A stretch of 64,000 nucleotides of DNA from Flavobacterium psychrolimnae (GTDB lineage Bacteria; Bacteroidota; Bacteroidia; Flavobacteriales; Flavobacteriaceae): positions 124,001-188,000 of the forward strand of contig NZ_QNUX01000004.1 in assembly GCF_003312425.1 (NCBI RefSeq), read 5' to 3'. Each line of letters opens with the position of its first letter. The stretch's first letter is position 1. The notes beneath the pieces are model-generated. The model had not been told where the DNA came from, made no database searches, and was given only the letters and a program-made list of their open reading frames with translations. Both the position numbers and the translations under genes were made by a program. Shown one piece after another: positions 19,800 through 29,746 of the stretch.

Positions 19800-22700
19800 A
19801 TGAATCTAAAATTACTCTTCCTTTTTTTATTATTTTCTGCTTTCTGCTCTGCACAAGAAAATTGTGACAATGGTATTGACGATGATGGTGACGGAAAAAT
19901 TGACTTAAATGATAGTGATTGTATTTGCAATAACTCTGTAATAACTTCACTACTTCCGAATCCTTCTTTTGAAGAAAAAACAATTTGTCCTCAAGGTTTT
20001 GATGACATTCTGACAATCAATCATTGGACAAAAGGAACAATCCCATCTCCAGACTACATAAACAAAGACTGCAATGTTTTTAATACTATTTATACGAAAA
20101 ATCTTGAAAATTTCCCAGACGGTAAAGGAATTGTGAGAGCTGTATATAAAAACAATAAAAAAGAATATATCGCTACTAAATTATCAGCTCCATTGGTTAC
20201 TGGAGTAAATTATCAGTTAACACTGAATATTGCTACATTAATGGGTATCGAAACAAATAACTTAAGTAAACGTTTTGATTTTAATTTTTTAGCGCCTACT
20301 TATGTAACACTTTATGGATGTAACAAAAAAGATAATTTACCATTATATACCAATTCAGATCCAAGTTCATTTGACCAATCCTGGGTTGAAATTGGAAAAG
20401 TTTTATACCAACCACAAACTGTTTGGGGAGAAATAACAATTAGTTTTATCCCAAATATTGAGATTAACGCAATAATGATAGGACCAGAGAAAACATTACC
20501 TCCATCATTTAACACTGATTATGAGCCTTCTTTCTTATATGATAATTTAAGATTAAATACTTCTGAAAATTTTGGTGTTACTATTATCCAGAGTGGAAAT
20601 TTCTGTAATAATGATTTAACATTGACTGCTAACCTGAATAAAACCCTGAATTTAGGAACAACTTTTCAATGGTATTTAAACGGGATAGCGATAAACAGAG
20701 GAACTAATAAATCTTATTCAATTCCTTCACTTAAAACAAATTTGGGGGAATATACTGTAAAAGTTACGTATGGAAATGAATGTTTCATAAGCTCAAAATT
20801 AACTGTAAACAATTCAATTCCCAATCCTTCTGTAACAGTAGTTCAACCTTCTTGTCAAGATACAAATGGTTATATTAAAGTTAATGAACCGGGAATAGAA
20901 TATAGTTTTGATAAAGGTTTGGCTTTCCTTTCAGATGACAATTATGTTACAAAAGATTTGGTATGGCAAACAGATGCCAACTTTGTCACAAAAGAATACG
21001 GAAAATATTATATTCAAACAAGAACCAGTTCTGGTTGTATTTCTACACCTACAATTGTAACAATTGATCCCCCAATCTTACTAGACAGACCAGCATTTTC
21101 AACTATTCAACCAACTTGTAATTCAGGAGGAACTATCACTATAACCACCTCAGCATCGCAGTTTAGTTTTGATAATGGAACCACTTGGCAAAATAATGCT
21201 ATCAAAACAAATTTAGCTTCAGGAAATTATTTACTAAAAATAAGAAATAGTAGCGGATGCGAATCTTTTGCACAAAGTGTCTTTCTCTTTCCGTTCTATA
21301 TTGAATCTCCAGCTTATACTATATCGCAGCCTACCTGCAACGAAGGGGGAACTATTAACATTACCACACCCGCATCCGAATATAGTTTTGACAATGGAGA
21401 AACTTGGACAACTAGTTCAACTGCATCTAATTTACCTAATGGTTATTATAATGTTAGAATTAAAAACGAAAATGGATGTGTATCTAAACCTCATATATAT
21501 CAAATTTATTTTAATGAGTATGTGAATTCTTACCCTGAATTCAAAGTTAATCAACCAATTACATGTAGTGAAACCGGAATTATTTCTTTTTTAAAACCCT
21601 CAAACAAATACAGTATTGATAACGGAAAAACGTGGCAGGAAACACCCATTTTTTCAAATTTAAAACCTGGCAATTATTTCTTAAAAACACAAAACGCATT
21701 GGGTTGCGAATCTCTTGTTTCTGAAGTTAAAATTAATTTTTATTTACCTAAACCTACATTCACCCTAGTAGAGGCATCATGTGCTACAAATGGTAGCATT
21801 ACCATAACTTCTGCTGCAGCTTTTTATAGCTTTAACAATGGTGAAACATGGACAACAAATCCAACGGCATCTAATTTAGCTTCGGGTTATTATAATATAA
21901 AAATTAAAAATGAAATAGGCTGTGAATCCGATGTTGAATATGCCTATTTACCTCCTTTTTATCTTGATGATCTGACATTTAAAATAATTGATCCAAATTG
22001 CGAAACGGAATCAAAATGGAGTATCTCGATTACAACTCCTGCTGTATCTTACAGCTTTGATGGAGGAGTAACGTGGAGTACAAACTCAACAAAGTCTGGT
22101 TTAGATTTTGGAACTTACTTCTTAAAAATAAAAAATTCTTTAGGTTGTGAATCAAATTTTACTGCCGCTACTATAAATAATACTTATTTTCTAGAAGCTC
22201 CTGAATTTGTCGCTACACAACCTACTTGCACTACTCCAGGAATTGTTACCATAACTACTCCTGCTGAATTTTATAGTTTTGATGATGGAGCAACATGGAG
22301 TACAGATCCAAATCTCATTAAATATCCAAATGGTGCCGTAAGTGGCTTTATTAGGATTAAAAACAAATCAGGCTGTATAAGTGCAGCGAATGGATTTGTT
22401 CTTAACCCAAATTTCCTTGATAATATGGCTTATACAATAGTGCAACCAACAACTTGTGATAGCAACGCTACAGGAAGTATTACCATTACGACATCAGCCG
22501 CCTTATATAGTTTTGATGGTGGTTTAAGTTGGAGCACTAACCCTACAGCTTTAAATCTTCCAGTAGGATTTAAGTATCAACTAAAAATTAAAAATGCTGC
22601 AGGATGCGAGTCAGGAAATCTAATTACCGAAATAATGCCTTTTAAAATAAAAGAGGCTGATTTTATCGTTACTAATCCATCTTGTGGTAAAGGAGGAACT

Positions 22701-25655
22701 ATTACAATTACCACACCGGCAACATTTTACAGCTTTGATGGGGGAGAAACTTGGGGGACAAACCCTAAAGCTACTAATCTACCTAATGGTTTTTATTATC
22801 CTAAAATTAAAAATGAATTTGGTTGTATCTCGGAAACTCTTAATTCAGTTCATTTCACCGAGGAGTATTTAACGGGATTTAATATTCAAGTTACTCAACC
22901 TACTTGCGAATCTGGAAACAGAGGAACTATAACAGTAGATCCTATGTTTGATCAATATAGTTTTGATGGAGGTATGACTTGGAGTCAATACAATACTGCT
23001 ACAAATTTATCGGCTGGAAATTATTTAATTAAAGTAAAAAACAACTTAGGCTGTGAATCTTGGTCCAGAGTAGAAACATTATATCATTATTATTTACCAA
23101 ATCCAAGCTATACAAAAACAAATCCTATTTGCGGAACAGGAGGAAGTATTTCAATAACCACTCCGTCAGCATTTTATAGTTTTGATAATGGTGCTACTTG
23201 GAGTACAAATCCTATAGCACAAAATTTAGAGGCAGGTATTTACGCAGTTATTATTAAAAATGAACTAGGATGCGAATCCTATCCTATCAACATTTATGTT
23301 CCACCATTTTTCCTAAATGCACCTTTATACTCTATAACACAGCCAAATTGTCAATCTTTAGGCACCATAAGCATAACTACAATTACAGCTCAATACAGTA
23401 TTGATAACGGAATCACTTGGTATACTAGTGGAACTTTTAATAATTTGCAACCAGGATCTTATGATTTAAAAATAAAAAACAATTTAGGATGCGAATCAAA
23501 TTACAGTTCAGTCTATCTTTACAATGTAAATCCGCCTGCTCAAAAACCTATTATTTCAATCCAACAGCCTAGTAGCTGTACTTCGTCCAAAGGAAAAATA
23601 TCTGTAAATACTAATGCTAATCAATATAGTTTTGATGACGGACTTACATGGTCATCTAGCCCTACTGCTACAGATTTAGATCCAGGTGACTATTTTATTA
23701 AAATTAAAAATAGTTCTATCGGATGCCCATCTCCATCTGTTAAAGTAACTATCAATCCAGCTCTTGATGCAGTAGAAACACCAAATTATGTCATTTCTCA
23801 ACCAATAAGTTGTGCGAATCCCTTTGGTTCAATTAGTATTACAACAGTTGCCTTTGCTTATAGTTTTGATAATGGATTAAGTTGGACAACAAATGCTACT
23901 GCTACTTATTTACCTTCCGGACCATATAAGATTAAGATTAAGAATTCTGCAGGCTGTGAATCAGAATCAGTTAGTATTCAAATAAATTTACCTACGGACT
24001 TTCCTACTATCCCAACCTATACTATTACTCAACCAAATTGTAATAATTCTAAAGGGAAAATTACAATTAATACTGTAGCATCTGAATATAGTTTTGATAA
24101 TGGTATCACATGGAATACTTTAGCAGTTTCAACTTTTTTAAATTCAGGAGAATATTTTATCAAAATCAAAAATACTAATGGATGTATTTCCGATGCAATC
24201 AAAGCTACCATAATCTCTTTTATCAATTCGATACTGAAACCAACAATTAATACTCCCCAGACCTTTTGCATTCAACAAAATGCAACAATTAGTAGTATTG
24301 CAATTAAGGGTCAAAATATAAAATGGTATAATGCTTTAACTAATGGAACTCTTTTATCAAACACAACTCCACTACAAAACGGAACCACTTATTACGCATC
24401 GCAAACCATTAATGGCTGCGAAAGTGAAAGAATTCCTGTCCTAATAAACATTCAAAACACGCCTGCTCCAGCAGGAAATACAAATCAAACATTGTGTTCC
24501 AGTCAAAATCCAACTCTAGAAAACATTGTAATTTCAGGAAATGCGATAAAATGGTATAATTCAGCCAACGTTCTTTTGTCCAATTCAACTTCTTTGCAAG
24601 ACGGCGTGACCTATTATGCTTCGCAAACAGAAAACAATTGCGAAAGCCCTAATAAACTAGCTGTTACTATTTCTCTAATAAACACTTTACCCGCAAATAA
24701 TTATGAAGAATTATTTTGTGATGATTTGAATGACGGATCCGAGAAAGTGAATTTATCAGTTTACGATTCTAATTTAATTCCAAATACTTCAGGATATACT
24801 TTTTCTTATTATTCGACTTTTTTAAGTGCAGAAAATCAATTGACAGGTAATCAAATAACTAATTTTTCAAATTACAAATTATTTTTAGGCGACAACAAAA
24901 TCTATGTCCGTATCAATTCAAATACTCCTTGTTATGCCATTGTTGAATTAAAACTAACTCTTGTATCGAAACCAATTATTACAATTCCTGATGTTGTACC
25001 CATTTGTGAAAACAATTCCATTACTATTGATGCTGGTTTAGGTTTCGACTCTTATTTGTGGTCAACAGGCGCAACGACATATTCGATACTTGTTGCAAAT
25101 CCAGGAAATTATTCCGTTACCGTTACTACTAATTACAGTACAATTTCATGTTCGAGTACCAAGAATTTTGAAGTACGAAAATCAAACATTGCCAACATTA
25201 CTTCTGTAGAAACACAAGATTGGACCGACAATCAGAATACAATTACCGTTTTTGCATCTGGCACAGGTGATTTTGAATATTCAATTGACGGGATTCATTT
25301 TCAGGACAGCAATCAATTTTCGGGATTGTATAGTGGCGAATATACCGTACATGTCAGAGACAAAAATGGTTGCGGAACCGCCACAGATGAAGTCTTTTTA
25401 TTGATGTACCCTAAATACTTTACCCCAAACGGTGATGGTTTTAATGATACTTGGAATATTAAATTTTCAGATTTGGAAACCAACTTGACTGTGAAAATAT
25501 TTGACCGTTATGGAAAATTAATCACAGAATTAATCCAAAATAACGATTGGAACGGCACCTTGAATGGATATGAACTTCCTTCCGATGATTATTGGTTTGT
25601 AATAAATAGAGCTGATGGCAAAGAATATAAAGGACATTTTAGTCTAAAGCGGTAG
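19800..25655 (+). CDS. Giant T9SS-secreted adhesin-like protein with about 15 SprB-like repeats
   Basis: 1951 residues. Signal peptide (ending FCSAQ) is followed by NGIDDDGDGKIDLNDSDC, a calcium-binding DxDxDG motif. A globular region to about 270 and an Ig-like segment to about 340 follow. Residues about 345-1480 hold some 15 repeats of about 75 residues, each with a QPTC-like start, ITITT, YSFDNGxTW and a KIKNxxGCES end, as in SprB repeats. Then come two CHU-type Ig-like domains (NGTTYYASQT) and a type B sorting domain with YFTPNGDGFNDTWNIK and the basic end FSLKR. It should be secreted by the type IX system and sit on the cell surface. Its last 464 codons match the next gene. Confidence 0.88.
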   Translation: MNLKLLFLFLLFSAFCSAQENCDNGIDDDGDGKIDLNDSDCICNNSVITSLLPNPSFEEKTICPQGFDDILTINHWTKGTIPSPDYINKDCNVFNTIYTKNLENFPDGKGIVRAVYKNNKKEYIATKLSAPLVTGVNYQLTLNIATLMGIETNNLSKRFDFNFLAPTYVTLYGCNKKDNLPLYTNSDPSSFDQSWVEIGKVLYQPQTVWGEITISFIPNIEINAIMIGPEKTLPPSFNTDYEPSFLYDNLRLNTSENFGVTIIQSGNFCNNDLTLTANLNKTLNLGTTFQWYLNGIAINRGTNKSYSIPSLKTNLGEYTVKVTYGNECFISSKLTVNNSIPNPSVTVVQPSCQDTNGYIKVNEPGIEYSFDKGLAFLSDDNYVTKDLVWQTDANFVTKEYGKYYIQTRTSSGCISTPTIVTIDPPILLDRPAFSTIQPTCNSGGTITITTSASQFSFDNGTTWQNNAIKTNLASGNYLLKIRNSSGCESFAQSVFLFPFYIESPAYTISQPTCNEGGTINITTPASEYSFDNGETWTTSSTASNLPNGYYNVRIKNENGCVSKPHIYQIYFNEYVNSYPEFKVNQPITCSETGIISFLKPSNKYSIDNGKTWQETPIFSNLKPGNYFLKTQNALGCESLVSEVKINFYLPKPTFTLVEASCATNGSITITSAAAFYSFNNGETWTTNPTASNLASGYYNIKIKNEIGCESDVEYAYLPPFYLDDLTFKIIDPNCETESKWSISITTPAVSYSFDGGVTWSTNSTKSGLDFGTYFLKIKNSLGCESNFTAATINNTYFLEAPEFVATQPTCTTPGIVTITTPAEFYSFDDGATWSTDPNLIKYPNGAVSGFIRIKNKSGCISAANGFVLNPNFLDNMAYTIVQPTTCDSNATGSITITTSAALYSFDGGLSWSTNPTALNLPVGFKYQLKIKNAAGCESGNLITEIMPFKIKEADFIVTNPSCGKGGTITITTPATFYSFDGGETWGTNPKATNLPNGFYYPKIKNEFGCISETLNSVHFTEEYLTGFNIQVTQPTCESGNRGTITVDPMFDQYSFDGGMTWSQYNTATNLSAGNYLIKVKNNLGCESWSRVETLYHYYLPNPSYTKTNPICGTGGSISITTPSAFYSFDNGATWSTNPIAQNLEAGIYAVIIKNELGCESYPINIYVPPFFLNAPLYSITQPNCQSLGTISITTITAQYSIDNGITWYTSGTFNNLQPGSYDLKIKNNLGCESNYSSVYLYNVNPPAQKPIISIQQPSSCTSSKGKISVNTNANQYSFDDGLTWSSSPTATDLDPGDYFIKIKNSSIGCPSPSVKVTINPALDAVETPNYVISQPISCANPFGSISITTVAFAYSFDNGLSWTTNATATYLPSGPYKIKIKNSAGCESESVSIQINLPTDFPTIPTYTITQPNCNNSKGKITINTVASEYSFDNGITWNTLAVSTFLNSGEYFIKIKNTNGCISDAIKATIISFINSILKPTINTPQTFCIQQNATISSIAIKGQNIKWYNALTNGTLLSNTTPLQNGTTYYASQTINGCESERIPVLINIQNTPAPAGNTNQTLCSSQNPTLENIVISGNAIKWYNSANVLLSNSTSLQDGVTYYASQTENNCESPNKLAVTISLINTLPANNYEELFCDDLNDGSEKVNLSVYDSNLIPNTSGYTFSYYSTFLSAENQLTGNQITNFSNYKLFLGDNKIYVRINSNTPCYAIVELKLTLVSKPIITIPDVVPICENNSITIDAGLGFDSYLWSTGATTYSILVANPGNYSVTVTTNYSTISCSSTKNFEVRKSNIANITSVETQDWTDNQNTITVFASGTGDFEYSIDGIHFQDSNQFSGLYSGEYTVHVRDKNGCGTATDEVFLLMYPKYFTPNGDGFNDTWNIKFSDLETNLTVKIFDRYGKLITELIQNNDWNGTLNGYELPSDDYWFVINRADGKEYKGHFSLKR
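20846..24230 (+). repeat. Coding tandem repeats, about 15 units of 220-230 bp
   Basis: Each unit encodes one SprB-like repeat. YSFDxG-type cores are spaced about 75 codons apart. Units have diverged in DNA (AGTTTTGATAATGG, AGCTTTGATGGAGG, AGTATTGATAACGG), so this is an old array rather than a fresh slippage product. Confidence 0.8.
24264..25655 (+). repeat. 1.39-kb direct duplication, copy 1 (3' end of the first giant gene)
   Basis: This segment and 28348-29739 are offset by exactly 4084 bp at both ends, with no net insertion or deletion and high identity over long runs. It covers two Ig-like domains, the linker and the type B sorting domain. Points to recent duplication or gene conversion. 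Confidence 0.85.
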
Positions 25656-25692
25656 CAATTATAACCCAGCAAAAACTGATTAAACAGCACAG

Positions 25693-28600
25693 ATGAAAGA
25701 AAAATTACTGCTATTATTTTTATTGTTAATTACACCATTATTAGCTCAAAATAAAAATCAATCGATCGGTTTTAAAGAAAATAAAGGCCAGATTATTGAC
25801 CAAAAAGGAAAAGCGAATCCAGCTGTAAAGTACCTGTTAAATTCAAATGGACTAAATGTACAGTTAAAGAAAAATGGATTTTCTTATGATATTTATGAGA
25901 TCAAAAAACATCCTATAAGACATTCGATAGAAGAAAAAAGAAGCTTTTCTCCTTTAGATTACAATAAAGAAAATATACCAGATTACACTTTAGAATATGT
26001 ATTTCATAGAATAGATATCGATTTTATTAATTCTAATCCCAACGTAGAATTAGTTACAACAGAAGCTTCTGAAGATTACGACAATTATTACAATATCCCG
26101 AGTAAACCCGAAGGTGTTATTAACGTACATCAGTACCAACAAATTACGTATAAAAATATTTACCCTAATATTGATGTAGTTTTTTCAATTCCAAAAGACT
26201 CTTTGAAAACCGTGGAATATAATTTTGTGGTGCATCCAAACGGTAAAATTTCGGATATCCAAATGAAATTTAATGGGGCCAAAACGGAGTTAATTAATAA
26301 CAAGATCCAAATGAATGTTCGTTTTGGTAAAATGGAAGAAACCCTGCCCGCTAGTTGGACAGAAGACGGGAAAGAGAAAAAGGGAATTACTATTGGTTAC
26401 AAAAAAATAAAAAATAATATTTATGGATTTGAAACCAAATATTCTATTTCTGACAAAACCGTAATTATAGACCCAGTACCGGTGAGACTTTGGGGAACTT
26501 ATTATGCTGGTAACAATAGTGAATACTCAACTGACATATGTAATGATAAAAATAATAATGTTTATATTTCAGGCTATACATCAAGCACAACAAATATAGC
26601 TACATCAGGATCTTTTCCAGTACCATATTATTATACTAATGGATTTATAGCTAAATTCGATTCAAATGGAACAAGAATTTGGGGAGTCTATTACTCCACT
26701 ACTCCATCAACTATTAAAGTAGATTCTAATGAAAATCTATATTTCACTGGGAAAACTTGGGGAGAAACAAATGTATCAACTCCCGGTTCACATCAGCCAC
26801 TACATGCTGAATATGACGATGCCTTTTTAGTGAAACTAAATTCATCCGGAATAAGAGAATGGGGAACTTATTATGGAGGTATTTCAGCCGATAAAGGAAA
26901 TGACATCAGTTTTGACAGTGACAACAATGTCTATTTGGTTGGTGTTACAGGTAGCTATGGAAACATTGCCACAAGTAATACACATCAACCTTCTCATGCA
27001 CCAGGTTATCTTGATGATGATGGTTTCATTGCTAAATTTACTACTCAGGGAATTAGAGTTTGGGGTACTTATTTTGGAGGAACTGATGGGGATCAAATTT
27101 TTTCGTCAAATATTTCTGATGATGGATTTTTATATGTAACTGGAAATACCTGCAGTACTAATGGTATATCGACTTCTAATTCTTATCAACCAAATATGGT
27201 TGGCTTTGCTTCTGGGATGATCGCTAAATTTACTTTAGATGGTCAAAGAGTTTGGGGTACTTATTTTAGTGGAAATACTAGTGCAACCATTACAAAATCA
27301 AAAATAAATAACAACTTATTATATTTTACAGGGATTACAAATAGCCATGATAACTTGAAAAGTGCTGGAACTTTTAATGAAAATTTCATAAATTTACCCC
27401 TAAATTTAGATTTCAGCAGTTATATTTCCAAATTTAATGTTACTACACAAAGTTTAGTTTGGGGTACTTATTTCGGAGAAGTAATACAGGATTTAAAGGT
27501 CAATTCAAATAATAAAATTTTCATTACAGGTTGTACAGATCAGGTAACAGGTATAGCGACTGCTGGATCATATTCTTCCAGTATTCAGAGACAGGATGCC
27601 TATCTAATAAAGTTAAATGAAATCGGACAAAGAGAATGGGGTACTTATTATGGAGGAAATGGTAATGAAGGAAATAATGGAGCTGCGGATGTTAATAATA
27701 AAATGTCGTTGGATCAGTTGGATAACATTTATTTAGTAGGTAATACAAACAGTACTACAGGAATTTCAACTCCGGGAGCACATCAAGAAAATTACATGCT
27801 AAATTCATTAGGTGGGCTATATAATATATATTTAGCCAAATTTCAAGATTGTCTTTCTTCTCCTGAAATCTCTTCCAATTCCCCAATTTGTATTGGAAAT
27901 ACCATAGAACTAAAAGCATCTGGCGGAACAAATTATGCTTGGACTGGACCAAACGGATTCACATCAATGGAACAAAATCCAACAATCCCTAATGCAACAG
28001 CTCTAAATAGCGGTCAATATTCATGTTTGATTACCGGAACTGGCGGTTGCGACGATACAAAAATAATTGATGTAATTTTTGGTGATGTTGAATCGCCAAT
28101 TCCTAATCTTACTTCACTTCCTATAATTAGCGGTGATTGTAATACTGTAATTACTACAATACCAACAGCGACCGATAGTTGTGCAGGAGCGATTACAGCA
28201 ACAACTACTAATGCACTATCGTATAACCTTCCCGGAACCTATACTGTGGTTTGGAATTATAATGATGGAAACGGAAATACATCAACACAAAACCAAACCA
28301 TAACAATTAGTAATCAGCCGGTACCAATTTCAACTTCGCCACAAAATTTTTGCATTCAACAAAATGCAACAATTAGTAACATTGCAATTACGGGTCAAAA
28401 CATAAAATGGTATACTGCTTTAACCAATAGAACTCTTTTATCAAACACAACTCCACTACAAAACGGAACCACTTATTACGCATCGCAAACCATTAGTGGC
28501 TGCGAAAGTGAAAGAATTCCTGTCCTAATAAATATCCAAAATACTCCTGCTCCAACAGGAAATACAAATCAAACGTTGTGTTCCAGTCAAAATCCAACTC

Positions 28601-29739
28601 TAGAAAACATTGTAATTTCGGGTAATCAGATAAAATGTTATAATTCAGCCGGAATTCTTTTGTCCAATTCAACTCCTTTACAAGACGGCGTGACTTATTA
28701 TGCTTCGCAAACAGAAAACAACTGCGAAAGTCTTAATAAACTTGCTATTACCATTTCACTTATAAACACTTTGCCTGCAAATAATTATGAAGAATTATTT
28801 TGTGACGATTTGAATGACGGCACCGAGAAAGTGAATTTATCAGACTATAATTCGAAGCTGATTTCAAATACTTCAGGATATAGTTTTTCTTATTATTCGA
28901 CTTTTTTAGGTGCAGAAAATCAATTGACAGGTAATCAAATAACTAATTTTTCAAATTACAAATTAGCTTTAGGTGAGAACAAAATTTACGTTCGCATCAA
29001 CTCAAATACGCCTTGTTATGCCATTGTTGAATTAAAACTAACCCTTTTATCAAAACCAAAAATAACAATTCCAGATGTTGTTCCCATTTGTGAAAACAAT
29101 ACAATCACGATTAGTGCCGGTTCAGGTTTCGATTCTTATTTATGGTCAACAGGTGCAGCGACATCTACGATAGTTGTTGCAAATCCAGGAATTTATTCTG
29201 TTACCGTTACTACTAATTACAGTACAATTTCATGTTCGAGTACTAAGAATTTTGAAGTACGAAAATCAAACATTGCAACAATTACAGCTATTGAAACTAA
29301 AGACTGGACTGATAATGAGAATATAATCACCGTTTTTGCATCAGGTGAAGGTGATTTCGAATATTCAATTGATGGTACGCATTTTCAGGACAGCAATCAA
29401 TTTTCGGCATTGTTTAGTGGCGAATATACCGTACATGTCAGAGACAAAAATGGTTGCGGAACCGCCACAGATGAAGTCTTTTTATTAATGTATCCTAAAT
29501 ATTTCACGCCAAATGGAGACGGTTATAATGACAATTGGAATATTAAATTTTCAGAACTAGAAACTAACTTGACTGTAAAAATATTTGATCGTTATGGAAA
29601 ATTAATCAAAGAATTAATCCAAAATAACAATTGGAACGGAACCATGAATGGATATGCCCTTCCAGCAGATGATTATTGGTTTATCGCAACAAGAACAGAT
29701 GGAAATGAATACAAAGGACATTTTAGTTTGAAACGATAA
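25693..29739 (+). CDS. Giant T9SS-secreted protein with SBBP propeller repeats
   Basis: 1348 residues. Signal peptide (ending PLLAQ), then an N-terminal domain (FKENKGQIIDQKG, YKNIYPNIDVVFS) that in this family precedes SBBP repeats. From about 260 to 715 come seven or eight propeller repeats marked by WGTYYGG and NNVYLVGVT-like strands. Next are an Ig-like domain (about 717-795), a HYR-like domain (GTYTVVWNYNDGNGNTSTQ), two CHU-type Ig-like domains and the type B sorting domain (YFTPNGDGYNDNWNIK ... FSLKR). It begins 37 bp after the previous gene, so they are probably co-transcribed. The C-terminal 464 residues are nearly the same as in that gene. Confidence 0.87.
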   Translation: MKEKLLLLFLLLITPLLAQNKNQSIGFKENKGQIIDQKGKANPAVKYLLNSNGLNVQLKKNGFSYDIYEIKKHPIRHSIEEKRSFSPLDYNKENIPDYTLEYVFHRIDIDFINSNPNVELVTTEASEDYDNYYNIPSKPEGVINVHQYQQITYKNIYPNIDVVFSIPKDSLKTVEYNFVVHPNGKISDIQMKFNGAKTELINNKIQMNVRFGKMEETLPASWTEDGKEKKGITIGYKKIKNNIYGFETKYSISDKTVIIDPVPVRLWGTYYAGNNSEYSTDICNDKNNNVYISGYTSSTTNIATSGSFPVPYYYTNGFIAKFDSNGTRIWGVYYSTTPSTIKVDSNENLYFTGKTWGETNVSTPGSHQPLHAEYDDAFLVKLNSSGIREWGTYYGGISADKGNDISFDSDNNVYLVGVTGSYGNIATSNTHQPSHAPGYLDDDGFIAKFTTQGIRVWGTYFGGTDGDQIFSSNISDDGFLYVTGNTCSTNGISTSNSYQPNMVGFASGMIAKFTLDGQRVWGTYFSGNTSATITKSKINNNLLYFTGITNSHDNLKSAGTFNENFINLPLNLDFSSYISKFNVTTQSLVWGTYFGEVIQDLKVNSNNKIFITGCTDQVTGIATAGSYSSSIQRQDAYLIKLNEIGQREWGTYYGGNGNEGNNGAADVNNKMSLDQLDNIYLVGNTNSTTGISTPGAHQENYMLNSLGGLYNIYLAKFQDCLSSPEISSNSPICIGNTIELKASGGTNYAWTGPNGFTSMEQNPTIPNATALNSGQYSCLITGTGGCDDTKIIDVIFGDVESPIPNLTSLPIISGDCNTVITTIPTATDSCAGAITATTTNALSYNLPGTYTVVWNYNDGNGNTSTQNQTITISNQPVPISTSPQNFCIQQNATISNIAITGQNIKWYTALTNRTLLSNTTPLQNGTTYYASQTISGCESERIPVLINIQNTPAPTGNTNQTLCSSQNPTLENIVISGNQIKCYNSAGILLSNSTPLQDGVTYYASQTENNCESLNKLAITISLINTLPANNYEELFCDDLNDGTEKVNLSDYNSKLISNTSGYSFSYYSTFLGAENQLTGNQITNFSNYKLALGENKIYVRINSNTPCYAIVELKLTLLSKPKITIPDVVPICENNTITISAGSGFDSYLWSTGAATSTIVVANPGIYSVTVTTNYSTISCSSTKNFEVRKSNIATITAIETKDWTDNENIITVFASGEGDFEYSIDGTHFQDSNQFSALFSGEYTVHVRDKNGCGTATDEVFLLMYPKYFTPNGDGYNDNWNIKFSELETNLTVKIFDRYGKLIKELIQNNNWNGTMNGYALPADDYWFIATRTDGNEYKGHFSLKR
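28348..29739 (+). repeat. 1.39-kb direct duplication, copy 2
   Basis: Partner of 24264-25655. One notable difference is IKCYNSAG where copy 1 has IKWYNSAN: a Trp to Cys change (TGG to TGT) in the second Ig-like domain. Confidence 0.85.
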
Positions 29740-29746
29740 AAAATTA

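Noticed and set aside
20846..24230. CRISPR array
   Set aside because: The periodic signal is 220-230 bp, coding and in frame; it is a protein repeat.
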